In this document: piece after piece, positions 26,052 to 36,213 of the stretch
How the letters are laid out: the number at the start of each line of letters is the position of its first letter
Numbering within the stretch: position 1 is the stretch's first letter
DNA from: Ruminobacter sp.
Lineage (GTDB): Bacteria; Pseudomonadota; Gammaproteobacteria; Enterobacterales; Succinivibrionaceae
Reading direction: 5' to 3'
Assembly: GCA_017940385.1 (NCBI GenBank)
Contig: JAGAYS010000048.1
Span: 1-64,000 of the forward strand
DNA length: 64,000 bases
Position numbers and translations under genes: made by a program
Notes under the pieces: generated by a model
What the model was told of the DNA's origin: nothing
What the model saw: the letters and a program-made list of their open reading frames with translations, nothing else
Databases searched by the model: none

Positions 26052-27113
26052 ATGAAAATAAACTTTATTAACCGTTTTAAATGGATCCGAACGGCAGTCT
26101 GTCTGCTAAGCGGTCTTTTTCTGGCATGTGCCTGCGGCAGCGATGAGCAGGATGACGGAAAATTCCGTCTGAGAATAGCCTACTCTCCGTCACTCTGTCA
26201 GGCTCCTCTTCATCTTGCGGTAGAACTCGGTTTTCTGGAGGAAGAAGGAATCATAGCCGAAAACGTCCAGGTTGATGCAGCTCACGTACAGGAAGCCATC
26301 GGAGCAAATCAGGTTGATGTTGGATTCGGCCTTATCGGTAAGTTCCTCCAGCCTCTGCAGAACGGTCTGCCGATTAAGTTCACCGCAGGCATTCATACCG
26401 GCTGTATTAAGATTTTTGCCCTGCCTGGTTCCGGAATCAGCAAAATAGCGGATCTCAAGGGAAAGCGAATCGGTGTTCCGGGGCTTGCCGGTGCAGAAGC
26501 TCTCATTGCCAAAAGAGCCCTGTTCATGAACGGAATAAAAACGGATCCACGTGACGGTGAGGTCGAATTTGTGGTTTTCTCCAGAAACGAACTCGGACAG
26601 GCACTGCAGAACGGCGTTGTTGATGCCGTCTCCCTCGGAGATCCCGTTGCCGCACAGATGATTGAATCATACAGTGCAACCACCATTGTCGACACTGCAA
26701 AAAGTCCGGAATTTGCTCTCGAGTACTGCTGTGCATCCTTTGTGTCAAAACTGCTTGCCGAGAAACATCCTGAAATTGCGGCAGCATTCACCAGAGCAAT
26801 CCTGAAAGCTTCAGCATGGGTTGCGGAGCATCCTGAAGAAGCGGCAAAGTTACAGCTCGAATACAAGTACGTTGCCGGCAACCAAAAACTGAATTCCGAT
26901 ATTCTTAAGAGCTACAACTACAAACCTTCTGTAAAGGGCGGGTATGATGCCATAGTCCTCAGTTCCGGCCAGCTTGCCGAACTGGGTGTTCTGGACAAAT
27001 CTACCAATCCGGAAGAATTTGCAAAGAACAGCTATATATTCTTTGATGACGTAAAGGACTCCTATTCAGCCGAGGAATCACTGCCTCCTAAGTTTAAAAA
27101 AGCTGACAAATAA
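26052..27113 (+). CDS. NMT1/SsuA-type substrate-binding lipoprotein
   Basis: 353 residues. A signal of about 25 residues ends in a Cys-containing segment (LFLACACGSDE), so it is probably lipid-anchored in the periplasm. The binding fold is of the NMT1/SsuA/TauA kind: LRIAYSPSLCQAPLHLAVELGFLEEEG, VDVGFGLIGKFLQPL, ISKIADLKGKRIGVPG and VDAVSLGDPVAAQMI. The ligand cannot be read; the sequence does not single out sulfonate, nitrate or a thiamine precursor. The ATG at 26052 is ten bases after TAGGAG; an ATG at 26043 is too close to it. Confidence 0.9.
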   Translation: MKINFINRFKWIRTAVCLLSGLFLACACGSDEQDDGKFRLRIAYSPSLCQAPLHLAVELGFLEEEGIIAENVQVDAAHVQEAIGANQVDVGFGLIGKFLQPLQNGLPIKFTAGIHTGCIKIFALPGSGISKIADLKGKRIGVPGLAGAEALIAKRALFMNGIKTDPRDGEVEFVVFSRNELGQALQNGVVDAVSLGDPVAAQMIESYSATTIVDTAKSPEFALEYCCASFVSKLLAEKHPEIAAAFTRAILKASAWVAEHPEEAAKLQLEYKYVAGNQKLNSDILKSYNYKPSVKGGYDAIVLSSGQLAELGVLDKSTNPEEFAKNSYIFFDDVKDSYSAEESLPPKFKKADK

Positions 27114-27144
27114 GCGTCTTTAACCGAAATTTAAAAAAATATGT

Positions 27145-27184
27145 AAAAAGGAAAAGCCAACTCAAAAGCTTTTCCTTTTTTTAT
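27145..27184. terminator. Terminator between the binding-protein gene and holB
   Basis: AAAAAGGAAAAGC and GCTTTTCCTTTTTTT pair over 12 bases. T-run on the + side and A-run on the other make it usable in both directions by the two converging operons. Confidence 0.85.
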
Positions 27185-27235
27185 GTTCCGTAAATCTGAA
27201 AATTCAGAAAATTCCCGTTCTGACGGCAGAAAAGG

Positions 27236-28213
27236 CTAATATCCTCTTAAAAGCTCAAGCCAGTTCAGTAACTGAAGTCCCGTTATCAGACTGTTCTTTA
27301 TTCCCGTCGGACCTACCCCTGCTCCCTTAAGCATGATTACCTTTCTGGCCGCCTCGCTCAGGGAATCAGGATGAATGGCCGCAAGGCTGTCGAGAGCCTC
27401 ACGATCCTTAAGCACCTTAAGGTTTTCCGGTGAAATACCGTTCTGATACGCCATAACGTCACTTATCAGAGAATACATGAGTCCGTAAAGCATGACGGGA
27501 TCTTCTTTGTATAGAGATTCCAGTTCCGTTGCCAGCTTTCTTATCTCCCCCTGACCGCGCATTACGGAAACAAAAAGTTCAAGACAGGAACGGAGATGTT
27601 CATCATACCCGTTCTCTACCCAGTCAAGCACCTTAAGCGGAGACATGCCGCTCACGTAAAGCTCCGGGATAAAATCCCTGTCAGAAGAAGTACGGCTCCT
27701 AAGAAAATCGCTAAACTCAGAAATAGCTGGGAGGGTGACCTGTACGCGCATCGAACGGCTGATGATTGTCGGCAGAATGGATCTGATATTATCAGTGGTC
27801 AGAATTATCAGAGTATTAGGAGCCGGCTCCTCAAGAGTCTTCAAAAGTGCATTGGAGGCCTGTACGGTCATCAGGTTTGCCTGATTTATCAACATCACCC
27901 TGCCGTGCCCGTTTGTTGGAGTTCCGACAAGAGTATTAATTCCGGTTCTCATCGCATCAACACCGATGCTCTGGGCTTTTCCCCTTTCAATAACCGTCAG
28001 ATCCGGATGACCTGAATTTCTGATCATTGAACAGCTGTGACAGTTGCAGTCCTCACCGCCCCCTCTGAGACAAAGAAAGCTTCTGGCAAATTCGGCAGCA
28101 AGTGCCGCAGAACCGATGCCCTCGGGAGCACACAGTAAAATGGCATGGGGCAGACGGTTCATCTCCCGCATCCTGTTATATTCATTCAAAGGTTTGATTA
28201 ACCAGCTGTACAT
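27236..28213 (-). CDS. holB: DNA polymerase III subunit delta'
   Basis: Clamp-loader subunit of the replicative polymerase, 325 residues (E. coli 334). AAA+ core with a degenerate nucleotide loop (CAPEGIGSAALA), as usual for delta', a zinc-binding cysteine cluster (Cys48, 56, 58, 61), and the sensor region SNALLKTLEEPAPNTLIILTT with PTIISRSMRV. The C-terminal helical collar domain follows. The start overlaps the tmk end by 16 bases; mltG-tmk-holB is the common order in gammaproteobacteria. Confidence 0.95.
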   Translation of the reverse strand: MYSWLIKPLNEYNRMREMNRLPHAILLCAPEGIGSAALAAEFARSFLCLRGGGEDCNCHSCSMIRNSGHPDLTVIERGKAQSIGVDAMRTGINTLVGTPTNGHGRVMLINQANLMTVQASNALLKTLEEPAPNTLIILTTDNIRSILPTIISRSMRVQVTLPAISEFSDFLRSRTSSDRDFIPELYVSGMSPLKVLDWVENGYDEHLRSCLELFVSVMRGQGEIRKLATELESLYKEDPVMLYGLMYSLISDVMAYQNGISPENLKVLKDREALDSLAAIHPDSLSEAARKVIMLKGAGVGPTGIKNSLITGLQLLNWLELLRGY

Positions 28214-28839
28214 ATGCAGGAGCTCTCCAGAATATCTGTTATTGACTGTTTAACATGCTCAAGATCCTGCCCTGCATCAACAACCTTTATCCTGTCAGGA
28301 TGCCTTGCCGCCTCATTCAGGAAACAGTTTCGGATGCGCCTGAAAAACTCAATGTTTTCAACTTCAAAGCGGTCAAGATCACCGCGATTTCTGGCCCTTC
28401 GCATGCCGGCTTCAGGCTCAATATCCATGACGATTGTCAGATCCGGTTTTAAATTGCCTATGGCGATATCCCTCACGGCATCAATCTTATCCATCGGCAA
28501 TCCCCGTCCTGCTCCCTGATAAGCAACAGTTGACAAATCATGTCTGTCACCGATGACAAATTTACCCTGAGCGACAGCCGGTATTATAACCCGGTGTACG
28601 AGCTGTGCTCTTGCAGCATACATAAGCAGCAGTTCCGCCTCCGAAGTGAGCTGTTCACGCGGATTCTTTTCTTTAAGAATGGTTCTTATTTTTTCGGCAA
28701 TTTCTGTTCCTCCAGGTTCACGGGTTTCCAGAATGTCTTCAGATGCCACCCCCTTTGAAATCAGATAATCCCTGATTACTGCCACCGCCGTTGATTTTCC
28801 GGCGCCTTCCCCGCCTTCCAAAACAATAAATGCTCCCAC
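28198..28839 (-). CDS. tmk: Thymidylate kinase
   Basis: Phosphorylates dTMP to dTDP. P-loop EGGEGAGKSTA at the N-terminus, DRHDLSTVAYQGAGRGL (same DRH as in E. coli), and a lid region with RARNRGDLDRFE. The GTG at 28839 is preferred because a GGAG lies eight bases upstream and the protein then begins GAFIVLEGGEG, as in the family; a GTG at 28848 would add three residues. 213 residues matches E. coli Tmk (213). Confidence 0.94.
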   Translation of the reverse strand: MGAFIVLEGGEGAGKSTAVAVIRDYLISKGVASEDILETREPGGTEIAEKIRTILKEKNPREQLTSEAELLLMYAARAQLVHRVIIPAVAQGKFVIGDRHDLSTVAYQGAGRGLPMDKIDAVRDIAIGNLKPDLTIVMDIEPEAGMRRARNRGDLDRFEVENIEFFRRIRNCFLNEAARHPDRIKVVDAGQDLEHVKQSITDILESSCICTAG

Positions 28840-28895
28840 AGCGAACACTCCATTATATAAAAACTACAAACAACAATAACACGCACCTGCCTTAA

Positions 28896-29963
28896 TTACT
28901 TATCAGCATCAGTCTCCGCAGCATGCTTCTTTTTATATTCCTTTACGGACTGACGGTATATCTGTACGGCCTGGTTATGCATTTTTTCATTCACGCTGAA
29001 TATGTGTCCCTGTTTTGGATCAGGTCCCTTGGCAACAAAGAACAGATATTCGGTATCCTCAGGATGAAGGGCTGCCATTATGGAAGCCTTGCCAGGCATT
29101 GCTATCGGTGTAGGAGGAAGACCTGATATCAGATACGTGTTATAGTCATTGTCGTCCTTGAGATAACTGAGCAGAATTCTTCCTTTATAACGATCCCTGA
29201 CCCCATATATGACTGTAGGATCAGTCTGCAGTCTCATGCCTTTTTTAAGTCTGTTGACGAACACCGAAGCTATGCGTGCCCTTTCCTCTGGTACGGAAGT
29301 TTCCTTTTCAACGATTGAGGCCATGATCAGTGCTTCATACTCATTCCTGTACGGTAAATCCTTCTTTCTTTCCGAATACTCCCTGTGCAGAAAATCAATC
29401 ATGTCACCGTAAGCCCTTTTAATGAGTTTTTCGTCTGTCTCACCCTTAACAAATGAATAGGTTTCGGGCATCAGTAATCCTTCTGCACTTCTGTAAGAAA
29501 CATTAAGCAGTTTCTTTAAATCACTTTCCGTGAAATCATCCTTGAGAACATGCTTCAGATTTTTATTGTTTTTGATGGTGGCAAGGGCAGTACCTACGGT
29601 ATTTCCCTCAACAAGGGTAATGCTGAAAGTCATTTCCCTTCCGTCAACAATCATGCTCAGGGCATCTTCCGGCCCCGTCCCCTTCGGTATAAGATAATAC
29701 CCTTTTTTTACCGCAGCCAGCCGACTGTGCTTTTTTACCCAGTATTTAATAAGGTATCTGTTTATTTTCGGCATGTACAGTCTGTTTATGAGACCTGTCG
29801 CCGTGGATCCTGATTCAACGACAAGTTCAGTGTCGGACTCCGTCCGCAGGGCATCAATCGTCTCCATTTCGTAATCCAACCAAGAACGCCCCAATACGAA
29901 ACCAAGCCCCGCGAGTATTCCCAGACAGATAAGAATCAGCAGGAATTTATGTAAGATTTTCAT
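28896..29963 (-). CDS. mltG: Endolytic murein transglycosylase MltG (YceG)
   Basis: Cleaves nascent glycan strands at the inner membrane and is thought to set glycan chain length. The 355 residues have one N-terminal membrane helix (about 7-26), a LysM-like domain (SGSTATGLINRLYMPK...), and the catalytic YceG domain with the glutamate in MASIVEKETSVPEERARIA and FVNRLKKGMRLQTDPTVIYG, as well as LPPTPIAMPGKASI and YLFFVAKGP. First gene of the mltG-tmk-holB unit. Confidence 0.95.
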   Translation of the reverse strand: MKILHKFLLILICLGILAGLGFVLGRSWLDYEMETIDALRTESDTELVVESGSTATGLINRLYMPKINRYLIKYWVKKHSRLAAVKKGYYLIPKGTGPEDALSMIVDGREMTFSITLVEGNTVGTALATIKNNKNLKHVLKDDFTESDLKKLLNVSYRSAEGLLMPETYSFVKGETDEKLIKRAYGDMIDFLHREYSERKKDLPYRNEYEALIMASIVEKETSVPEERARIASVFVNRLKKGMRLQTDPTVIYGVRDRYKGRILLSYLKDDNDYNTYLISGLPPTPIAMPGKASIMAALHPEDTEYLFFVAKGPDPKQGHIFSVNEKMHNQAVQIYRQSVKEYKKKHAAETDADK

Positions 29964-30188
29964 TATTTAACTTCTCAATTTTTAGCCTAACTGTGTACTG
30001 TTGCCCGTCAGAACCCAACTGAGAAGCCGCCACGGAATAAAACAACAGATAACAGGGAAACATTCTGAGTGCCGAATATACGGAAATAATGAAATCCGTT
30101 AATAAGAAATCTCTATATCCACGTGTACGTCAGTTTTCAGACCGGAACAACCGGTTATTCCGTTATTTTATTAATGCAATACGGTGAC

Positions 30189-30219
30189 AAGTCATGTTCA
30201 GAAAAAACATGACTTTTTT
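30189..30219 (+). terminator. Terminator-like hairpin without an upstream gene
   Basis: AAGTCATGTT (30189-30198) pairs exactly with AACATGACTT (30206-30215), then TTTTC. This is the clearest of four such hairpins in the gap. Confidence 0.65.
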
Positions 30220-30260
30220 CGGGAACCCCGAAGTAATCAATCTCAATAAGGCCAGACAGT

Positions 30261-30337
30261 AACCGCCGTATGTTCAGTCTGCCGGGTCGCAGACAACGGC
30301 ATACGGTTATGTACTTTTTTATTTTTTATTATTTTTA
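30261..30337 (+). terminator. Two-part hairpin with T-rich tail
   Basis: Outer arms AACCGCCGTATG and CATACGGTT (30300-30308, with a two-base bulge) enclose an inner stem GTCTGC/GCAGAC. A T-rich stretch follows from 30314. Confidence 0.45.
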
Positions 30338-30515
30338 TCATATGTCCGTTCAGCTTTCCGGCCGGTATTCACAGCATCCGTCGAATGACGGGGAAAACCG
30401 AAGAACCCCTTTTCCACCACGGTAAGTGGACAAAGCACTAACGATCTTACCATAAATAAGCCTGACGAATGACATTAATACTAACCATTATATTAGAGTT
30501 ATCACACATAACGGC

Positions 30516-30536
30516 TAAAGCCGCACGGGCTTTTTC
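30516..30536 (+). terminator. Terminator-like hairpin upstream of valS
   Basis: AAGCC and GGCTT pair around loop GCACG and run into TTTC; short but typical. Confidence 0.45.
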
Positions 30537-30799
30537 GGCTGGCATTTAAAAGATGAATGGCGTTTTATTACCGGTACAACAATAAATATGGAATGAATTA
30601 ATGTGATATATGGAGTAAAATACGCATGGATAATTTGCACAGATAACTGTCAACAATATTCAGATTATCCGTCTCTAAAGATTCAGATTCTAAATCAAAC
30701 CATGATTAAACTTTATCGAAAAATCTTTGAGAATACCATTAGCGGCTTAATGTACCAGCATTAAGTCATAGATGTTTTGCTTAAAAAAAGAAGAAAACG

Positions 30800-33673
30800 A
30801 TGGAAAAAACATATAATCCAAATGCAATCGAGCAGACCATATACCGTAACTGGGAGGAAAAAAAGTATTTCCGTCCTAGCATGGATGCAAGCAAACCTGC
30901 ATTCAGTATCTGTCTGCCTCCGCCAAACGTAACTGGCTCCCTTCACATGGGGCATGCATTCCAGCAGACCATCATGGATATTTTAATCCGTTATCACCGC
31001 ATGCTCGGTGACAATACCCTATGGCAGGCAGGTACCGACCATGCCGGTATTGCTACTCAGATGGTTGTGGAAAGAAAAATTGCCGCAGAAGAAAACAAAA
31101 CCCGTCACGACTACGGACGTGATGCCTTCATCCAGAAAATCTGGGAGTGGAAGGAACAGTCCGGCGGTACCATCACCAGACAGATGCGCCGTTTAGGAAC
31201 TTCAGTTGATTGGGATCGTGAAAGATTCACCATGGACGAAGGGCTCAGTGCAGCTGTTCAGGAAGTCTTCATCAGACTGTACAACGAAGACCTTATCTAC
31301 AGAGGCAAACGTCTCGTAAACTGGGATCCTAAGTTACGTACCGCCATCAGCGACCTTGAAGTTGAAAACAAGGAAGTTCAGGGTCATATGTGGCATATCA
31401 GATATCATCTGGCAGACGGTAGAAAAACCGCTGAAGGCAAGGATTATATTGTTGTTGCCACCACAAGACCGGAAACCATGCTGGGCGATACCGCAGTTGC
31501 GGTTAACAGCGAAGACCCTCGCTACAAGGACTTAATCGGAGCCAAGATCGTACTTCCTCTTGTAAACCGTTTAATTCCTATCGTCGGCGACGAACATGCC
31601 GACATGACCAAGGGTACCGGTTGCGTAAAAATCACTCCGGCTCACGATTTCAACGATAACGAAGTAGGCAAGAGACATGCACTGCCTATGATCAACGTTC
31701 TTACCGAGGACGCAAAGATCCGTGAATCAGCAGAAGTATTCGATACCAACGGAGAACCTTCTGACGCATACTCAAACGAAATTCCTGCCAAGTACCGTAA
31801 TCTTGACAGATATGAAGCCAGAGACGTAATTGTTGCTGATCTTGAAGCTCTCGGTCTTCTTGAAAAGATTGAGGCTCATACCTTAATGCAGCCGTACGGC
31901 GACCGTGGCGGCGTTCCTATCGAACCGATGCTTACCGACCAGTGGTACGTTCGTGCAGGCATCCTGGCCAAGCCGGCAATTGAAGCAGTGGAAAACGGAG
32001 ACATCCAGTTTGTTCCAAAGCAGTACGAAAACATGTACTTTTCATGGATGCGCAACATTCAGGACTGGTGTATCAGCCGTCAGCTCTGGTGGGGTCACAG
32101 AATCCCTGCCTGGTACGATGAATCAGGCAAGGTATACGTTGCCCACAACGAAGCTGAAGTTCGTGAACAGAACGGTCTTTCTGCTGACACCGTACTCAGA
32201 CAGGACAACGACGTTCTTGACACCTGGTTCTCTTCAGGTCTCTGGACGTTCTCCACTCTGGGATGGCCGGAAAACACTCCTGAATTAAAAACATTCCACC
32301 CTACCAGTGTACTGGTAACAGGTTTTGACATCATCTTCTTCTGGGTTGCCAGAATGATTATGATGACCATGCACTTCATCAAGGATGAAAACGGTAAACC
32401 GCAGGTTCCGTTCAAGACCGTATACGTTACAGGTCTCATTAGGGATGAAGAAGGTCAGAAGATGAGTAAGTCCAAGGGTAACGTTATTGACCCTCTGGAC
32501 ATGATTGACGGTGTAAGTCTGGAAGAACTTCTGAAGAAGCGTACCGGCAACATGATGCAGCCTCAGAAGGCAGCAAAAATCGCCAAGCGCACCGAAAAAC
32601 AGTTCCCTAACGGCATTGAAGCCCACGGCACCGATGCACTGCGTTTCACCCTTACCGCACTAGCCTCAACAGGCCGCGACATTAACTGGGACATGAAACG
32701 CCTTGAAGGCTACCGCAATTTCTGCAACAAGCTGTGGAATGCCAGCCGTTACGTTCTCATGAATGTGGAAAACAGGGAACTTAGAAAACCTGATTTTGCT
32801 GACTATTCATTACCTGACAGATATATTCGCAGCAAGCTTGCGGCATGCATCAGGGAAATCAATCACAGTTTTAAAAACTACCGTTTCGATCTGGCGGCTA
32901 CCGCTTTATACGAATTCGTTTGGAATGAATTCTGTGACTGGTACATTGAATTAACTAAGCCAGTACTTTGGTGCAAGGACGAAAACAGTACTTTGGGCGG
33001 AGAAAATCACAAGAATGCAACCCTGTACAACCTGATGGATGTATTGGAAACAATTCTGCGTCTTGCTCATCCGATTATGCCGTTCATAACTGAAGAAATC
33101 TACGGAAACGTTGCTCCTTTAATCAGAAATGACTTCAAAAAGGGCGATTCCATCATGCTGAGGGCTTACCCTTCAGACAACGACTTTGAATATGATGAAA
33201 CAGCAGTTGCCGAACTTGACTTCATTAAGGAACTGGTTATTGCCGTCCGTAACATCCGTTCTGAAAAGAACCTTGCTCCTTCATTAAAGCTCAGTCCTAT
33301 TATGAGAGGCGAAGCTGATGAACTTGCAGTCATTGAACGCAACATGGACTTTGTTCTTTCACTGGCGAACTTGGAAAAACTGGAGACCAGGGTAACTGAC
33401 TTCCCTCCTGCAATCGCCAAGATTGTGGGCCACAGTGAGGTTCTGTTCCCTCTCGCGGGCATCGTTAAGAAAGACGAAGAGCTGGCTCGTCTTGACAAGG
33501 AAATTGCCAAGGTTAACTCCGAAATAGACAGAATTAACGGTAAGCTCAGCAACGAAACCTTCACCTCCAAGGCTCCGCAGAACGTAATTACCAAGGAGCA
33601 GGAAAAGCTTGCAAATTACAGGGAAAGTCTTACCAAACTTCTTTCTCAGAAGGACTTAATCAGTAAGCTTTAA
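30800..33673 (+). CDS. valS: Valyl-tRNA synthetase
   Basis: Class I aminoacyl-tRNA synthetase, 957 residues (E. coli 951). HIGH motif in [17 protein letters not shown], editing (CP1) domain around [18 protein letters not shown] and [24 protein letters not shown] motif in [15 protein letters not shown], anticodon domain, and a C-terminal coiled coil ([18 protein letters not shown]). No Shine-Dalgarno is obvious right before the ATG beyond an A/G-rich AAAGAAGAAAACG. Stands alone with its own terminator. Confidence 0.98.
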   Translation: MEKTYNPNAIEQTIYRNWEEKKYFRPSMDASKPAFSICLPPPNVTGSLHMGHAFQQTIMDILIRYHRMLGDNTLWQAGTDHAGIATQMVVERKIAAEENKTRHDYGRDAFIQKIWEWKEQSGGTITRQMRRLGTSVDWDRERFTMDEGLSAAVQEVFIRLYNEDLIYRGKRLVNWDPKLRTAISDLEVENKEVQGHMWHIRYHLADGRKTAEGKDYIVVATTRPETMLGDTAVAVNSEDPRYKDLIGAKIVLPLVNRLIPIVGDEHADMTKGTGCVKITPAHDFNDNEVGKRHALPMINVLTEDAKIRESAEVFDTNGEPSDAYSNEIPAKYRNLDRYEARDVIVADLEALGLLEKIEAHTLMQPYGDRGGVPIEPMLTDQWYVRAGILAKPAIEAVENGDIQFVPKQYENMYFSWMRNIQDWCISRQLWWGHRIPAWYDESGKVYVAHNEAEVREQNGLSADTVLRQDNDVLDTWFSSGLWTFSTLGWPENTPELKTFHPTSVLVTGFDIIFFWVARMIMMTMHFIKDENGKPQVPFKTVYVTGLIRDEEGQKMSKSKGNVIDPLDMIDGVSLEELLKKRTGNMMQPQKAAKIAKRTEKQFPNGIEAHGTDALRFTLTALASTGRDINWDMKRLEGYRNFCNKLWNASRYVLMNVENRELRKPDFADYSLPDRYIRSKLAACIREINHSFKNYRFDLAATALYEFVWNEFCDWYIELTKPVLWCKDENSTLGGENHKNATLYNLMDVLETILRLAHPIMPFITEEIYGNVAPLIRNDFKKGDSIMLRAYPSDNDFEYDETAVAELDFIKELVIAVRNIRSEKNLAPSLKLSPIMRGEADELAVIERNMDFVLSLANLEKLETRVTDFPPAIAKIVGHSEVLFPLAGIVKKDEELARLDKEIAKVNSEIDRINGKLSNETFTSKAPQNVITKEQEKLANYRESLTKLLSQKDLISKL

Positions 33674-33695
33674 TTCCCAGTAGGCAGATAAAATC

Positions 33696-33736
33696 AAAGT
33701 CCCATTCCGGAATAACGTCGGCAATGGGACTTTTTT
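33696..33736 (+). terminator. Intrinsic terminator of valS
   Basis: AAAGTCCCATT and AATGGGACTTT pair over 11 bases around a 16-base loop and run into TTTTTTG. Confidence 0.85.
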
Positions 33737-33830
33737 GTAGATGCTCTTTCCGCAGTTTACCACTGTCGCTCCTTCATACCGCCATTGTTTAACCAAAGTT
33801 TCCTCTACAGCATGTAATATTATTCACACC

Positions 33831-35189
33831 ATGAATTTAACCTATCACAAAGATGAAGCACTAAGACTTATGAAAATGGCTGTTCCGATTTTCATAGGCA
33901 GCATATCCACAACGGGAATGGCCTTCACGGACACTCTGATGGCAGGAAGAGTCAGCTCACTGGATTTAGCCGGGCTTTCCCTTGCCACTTCCATTTTTAT
34001 TCTTATAACAATCCCAATGTCAGCCTTTATGATGGGAGTAACTCCCATTATTTCAGCCGATCATGGAACTGACAATCGGGAAAACATACATTTTCATTTT
34101 TACCAGCTGCTGTACATCTCCGGAATAATAAGTCTGATAAGCATTACACTGTCGCTGAGCGCCCCCCTGCTTTTTCCATATCTTAATCTTGAGCCGAGAG
34201 TTGAGGAAGTTGCCACAAAGTATTTATGGATCGTATCTGCCGGAATTCCATTTACTTTTGCACTGAATTCTTTCAGATCTCTTACCGACGGAATAGGGAA
34301 AACCAAAATATCCATGATATGCTGCATGCTTGGACTGGGAATAAATGTCCTTCTCAACTGGATTTTTATTTACGGAAAATTCGGATTTCCGGCAATGGGA
34401 GGCATCGGATGTGCCTTGGCAACGGCCATGGTACAGTTTTTCATGCTGGTAATTCAGCTGTTCCTTACCGGCAGGGTGCGCTATCTGCAGAAATGTGCCA
34501 TATACAGAGATCCACCGAAACCTGATGGCGTGACATGCAGACAGTTCATCAGAACAGGCTTCCCGCTTGCCGTGGCAATACTGCTTGAGATAGGAATCTT
34601 TTCACTGTTCTCCCTTGTGGTATCCACCATGGGAAGTACCGCCATGGCTGCCAATCAGATTTTCTTTAACTACATGACGCTTATATACATAATCCCGATG
34701 TCTCTTGCCAACGCCGTATCCATTCGCATAGGTTATACATACGGTGCCGGAAATTTCATGGCTGTGAGGAATACGATCTCGTCTGCGTTTGTCATTGGTC
34801 TGGCGTTATCCATAGTTGTTGGAATTACATCATATATTCTCAAAAATCAGATAATATCAATTTATACAACAGACGAAGAGGTAAAAAAGCTTCTGGCGGA
34901 AACATTCATCTGCGTATCCGTATATCAGATTGGAGACTACTGTCAGACCATAGGAACCGGAATACTCAGAGGCTTTCAGAAAAACAGAATCATACTGGTT
35001 ATGGCACTTATAACGTACTGGATGTTTACCGTTCCTGTCGGGCTCATACTCTGCTTCAAGACAGTCTTGTGGGGACCACACGGATTCAACGGATTATGGA
35101 TGGCATTATGCGTTTCACTTTACATTCTGGCTGTGGCGTATATATACAGAACACACCGGATTGTTAGCAGACTAAAAACCGACAACTGA
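33831..35189 (+). CDS. MATE family efflux transporter
   Basis: Polytopic inner-membrane protein of 452 residues with about 12 membrane helices, close to the length of NorM/MdtK (457). N-terminal half includes AVPIFIGSISTTGMAFTDTLMAGR, the MATE signature region; the second half repeats the fold (TGFPLAVAILLEIGIFSLFS). Likely a cation-driven drug or metabolite exporter; the substrate is not readable. The start at 33831 fits the family N-terminus, although no Shine-Dalgarno is clear; a frame from 33741 would add 30 residues that overlap nothing but look unlike the family. Confidence 0.9.
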   Translation: MNLTYHKDEALRLMKMAVPIFIGSISTTGMAFTDTLMAGRVSSLDLAGLSLATSIFILITIPMSAFMMGVTPIISADHGTDNRENIHFHFYQLLYISGIISLISITLSLSAPLLFPYLNLEPRVEEVATKYLWIVSAGIPFTFALNSFRSLTDGIGKTKISMICCMLGLGINVLLNWIFIYGKFGFPAMGGIGCALATAMVQFFMLVIQLFLTGRVRYLQKCAIYRDPPKPDGVTCRQFIRTGFPLAVAILLEIGIFSLFSLVVSTMGSTAMAANQIFFNYMTLIYIIPMSLANAVSIRIGYTYGAGNFMAVRNTISSAFVIGLALSIVVGITSYILKNQIISIYTTDEEVKKLLAETFICVSVYQIGDYCQTIGTGILRGFQKNRIILVMALITYWMFTVPVGLILCFKTVLWGPHGFNGLWMALCVSLYILAVAYIYRTHRIVSRLKTDN

Positions 35190-35275
35190 TTATTCGTCTG
35201 AAGGAGCACAGTTGACTATAATAAATCTCTTTAATTAAACCAAGTTTTTCAAAATATAAATGTTATCTATTGTTC

Positions 35276-35319
35276 TTGACAGTTGTCACATGTTTATTTA
35301 TTATTTTTACACAATGTGT
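35276..35319 (+). promoter_or_regulatory. Strong promoter of the outer-membrane barrel gene with palindromes
   Basis: TTGACA (35276-35281), 17 bases, TATTAT (35299-35304). A palindrome TGACAGTTGTCA (35277-35288) overlaps the -35, and a second one, ACACA-A-TGTGT (35309-35319), covers the expected start of transcription. Repressor sites are likely. Confidence 0.6.
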
Positions 35320-35401
35320 TAAAAAAATGTTCTAAAAGCACGTATTGTAAAAACATGAAAGAACAGCGATAAATTAATCATTTTCAGAGACAGTTATAAA
35401 T

Positions 35402-36187
35402 ATGATCAGACTTACCAAATTAGGAATAGCAGCCGTAGCTGCTTTAGCTTTCTTTACCCTCTCAAATCAAGCTTCAGCTGCACCAAGCAAATTATCTGTC
35501 AGACCTTACGCAAGCTTTAAGGCAGGCGCATCTTTGATGAATTTAGATGCGAGATGCAATGACAGCCATTTGTATGACAGTAGTAGCAATACGAGAAAAG
35601 ATTATATCTGGGACTGTAGCATAGACCACAAAACAGCTTTCAGCATGAGACCGGCAGTTGGTCTTGATTTCTATGATGATTCCCTTGTAGGAGTAAGAAC
35701 AGAAGTTGAATGGTATCAAAATAACCGTCAAACATTTACCAACAAATTACAAGGACAAATATATAGTGCACAGAGTACCGCAACTCAAACTTACTATGCT
35801 GAAAACAACAACAAAGTTAAAACTCAGGCTTTAATGTTTAACACCTATGCAGATTTCCACACTGACAAAATATTCACTCCATATATCGGTGCCGGACTTG
35901 GTTGGGCAAAGCATTCTAATAAGCACTCAATTATTGTTCCTGATTTAGTTATAGACGACGGTTATAGTATTTGGGGCCGTTCAGGTTACACTATAGACGG
36001 AAAAACAACTTCCAACAGACTGGCCGCTGATGTAACAGCAGGAACTGCAATAAAATTTAATGATTATATTGCTTTGGACCTTGGCGCGACATACTATTAC
36101 TTTGGCTCAGTAAAGAATCCTGATAGTCCAAAAAAATTAGTCCTTAGTTCCGTTAATTTTGATGCAGGTTTAAGATTGACATTCTAA
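35402..36187 (+). CDS. Outer-membrane beta-barrel protein
   Basis: 261 residues: signal peptide (about 1-26, ending NQASAA), then alternating amphipathic strands (RPYASFKAGASLM, SMRPAVGLDFYD, FTPYIGAGLGWAKH, IALDLGATYYYFG) and the C-terminal barrel signature LRLTF ending in Phe. It resembles the 8-stranded OmpA/opacity-type porin family; no periplasmic peptidoglycan domain is present. Base composition and codons (AAA, AAT, TTA rich) are clearly more AT-rich than those of neighbours, which suggests acquisition or fast evolution. It has its own strong promoter and terminator. Confidence 0.88.
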   Translation: MIRLTKLGIAAVAALAFFTLSNQASAAPSKLSVRPYASFKAGASLMNLDARCNDSHLYDSSSNTRKDYIWDCSIDHKTAFSMRPAVGLDFYDDSLVGVRTEVEWYQNNRQTFTNKLQGQIYSAQSTATQTYYAENNNKVKTQALMFNTYADFHTDKIFTPYIGAGLGWAKHSNKHSIIVPDLVIDDGYSIWGRSGYTIDGKTTSNRLAADVTAGTAIKFNDYIALDLGATYYYFGSVKNPDSPKKLVLSSVNFDAGLRLTF

Positions 36188-36213
36188 GATCAGACTTGAT
36201 ATTCTGAACACAT

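Larger units (their letters stand above)
29964..30799. other. 836-bp gene-free gap between mltG and valS with stacked hairpins
   Basis: No protein-coding frame is supported. On the + strand there are four hairpins followed by T-rich sequence: 30143-30175, 30189-30219, 30261-30337 (a two-part stem) and 30516-30535. No gene upstream on this strand needs four terminators, so one or more small RNAs is a reasonable guess. The last 260 bases before valS are AT-rich with no clear element. Confidence 0.5.
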
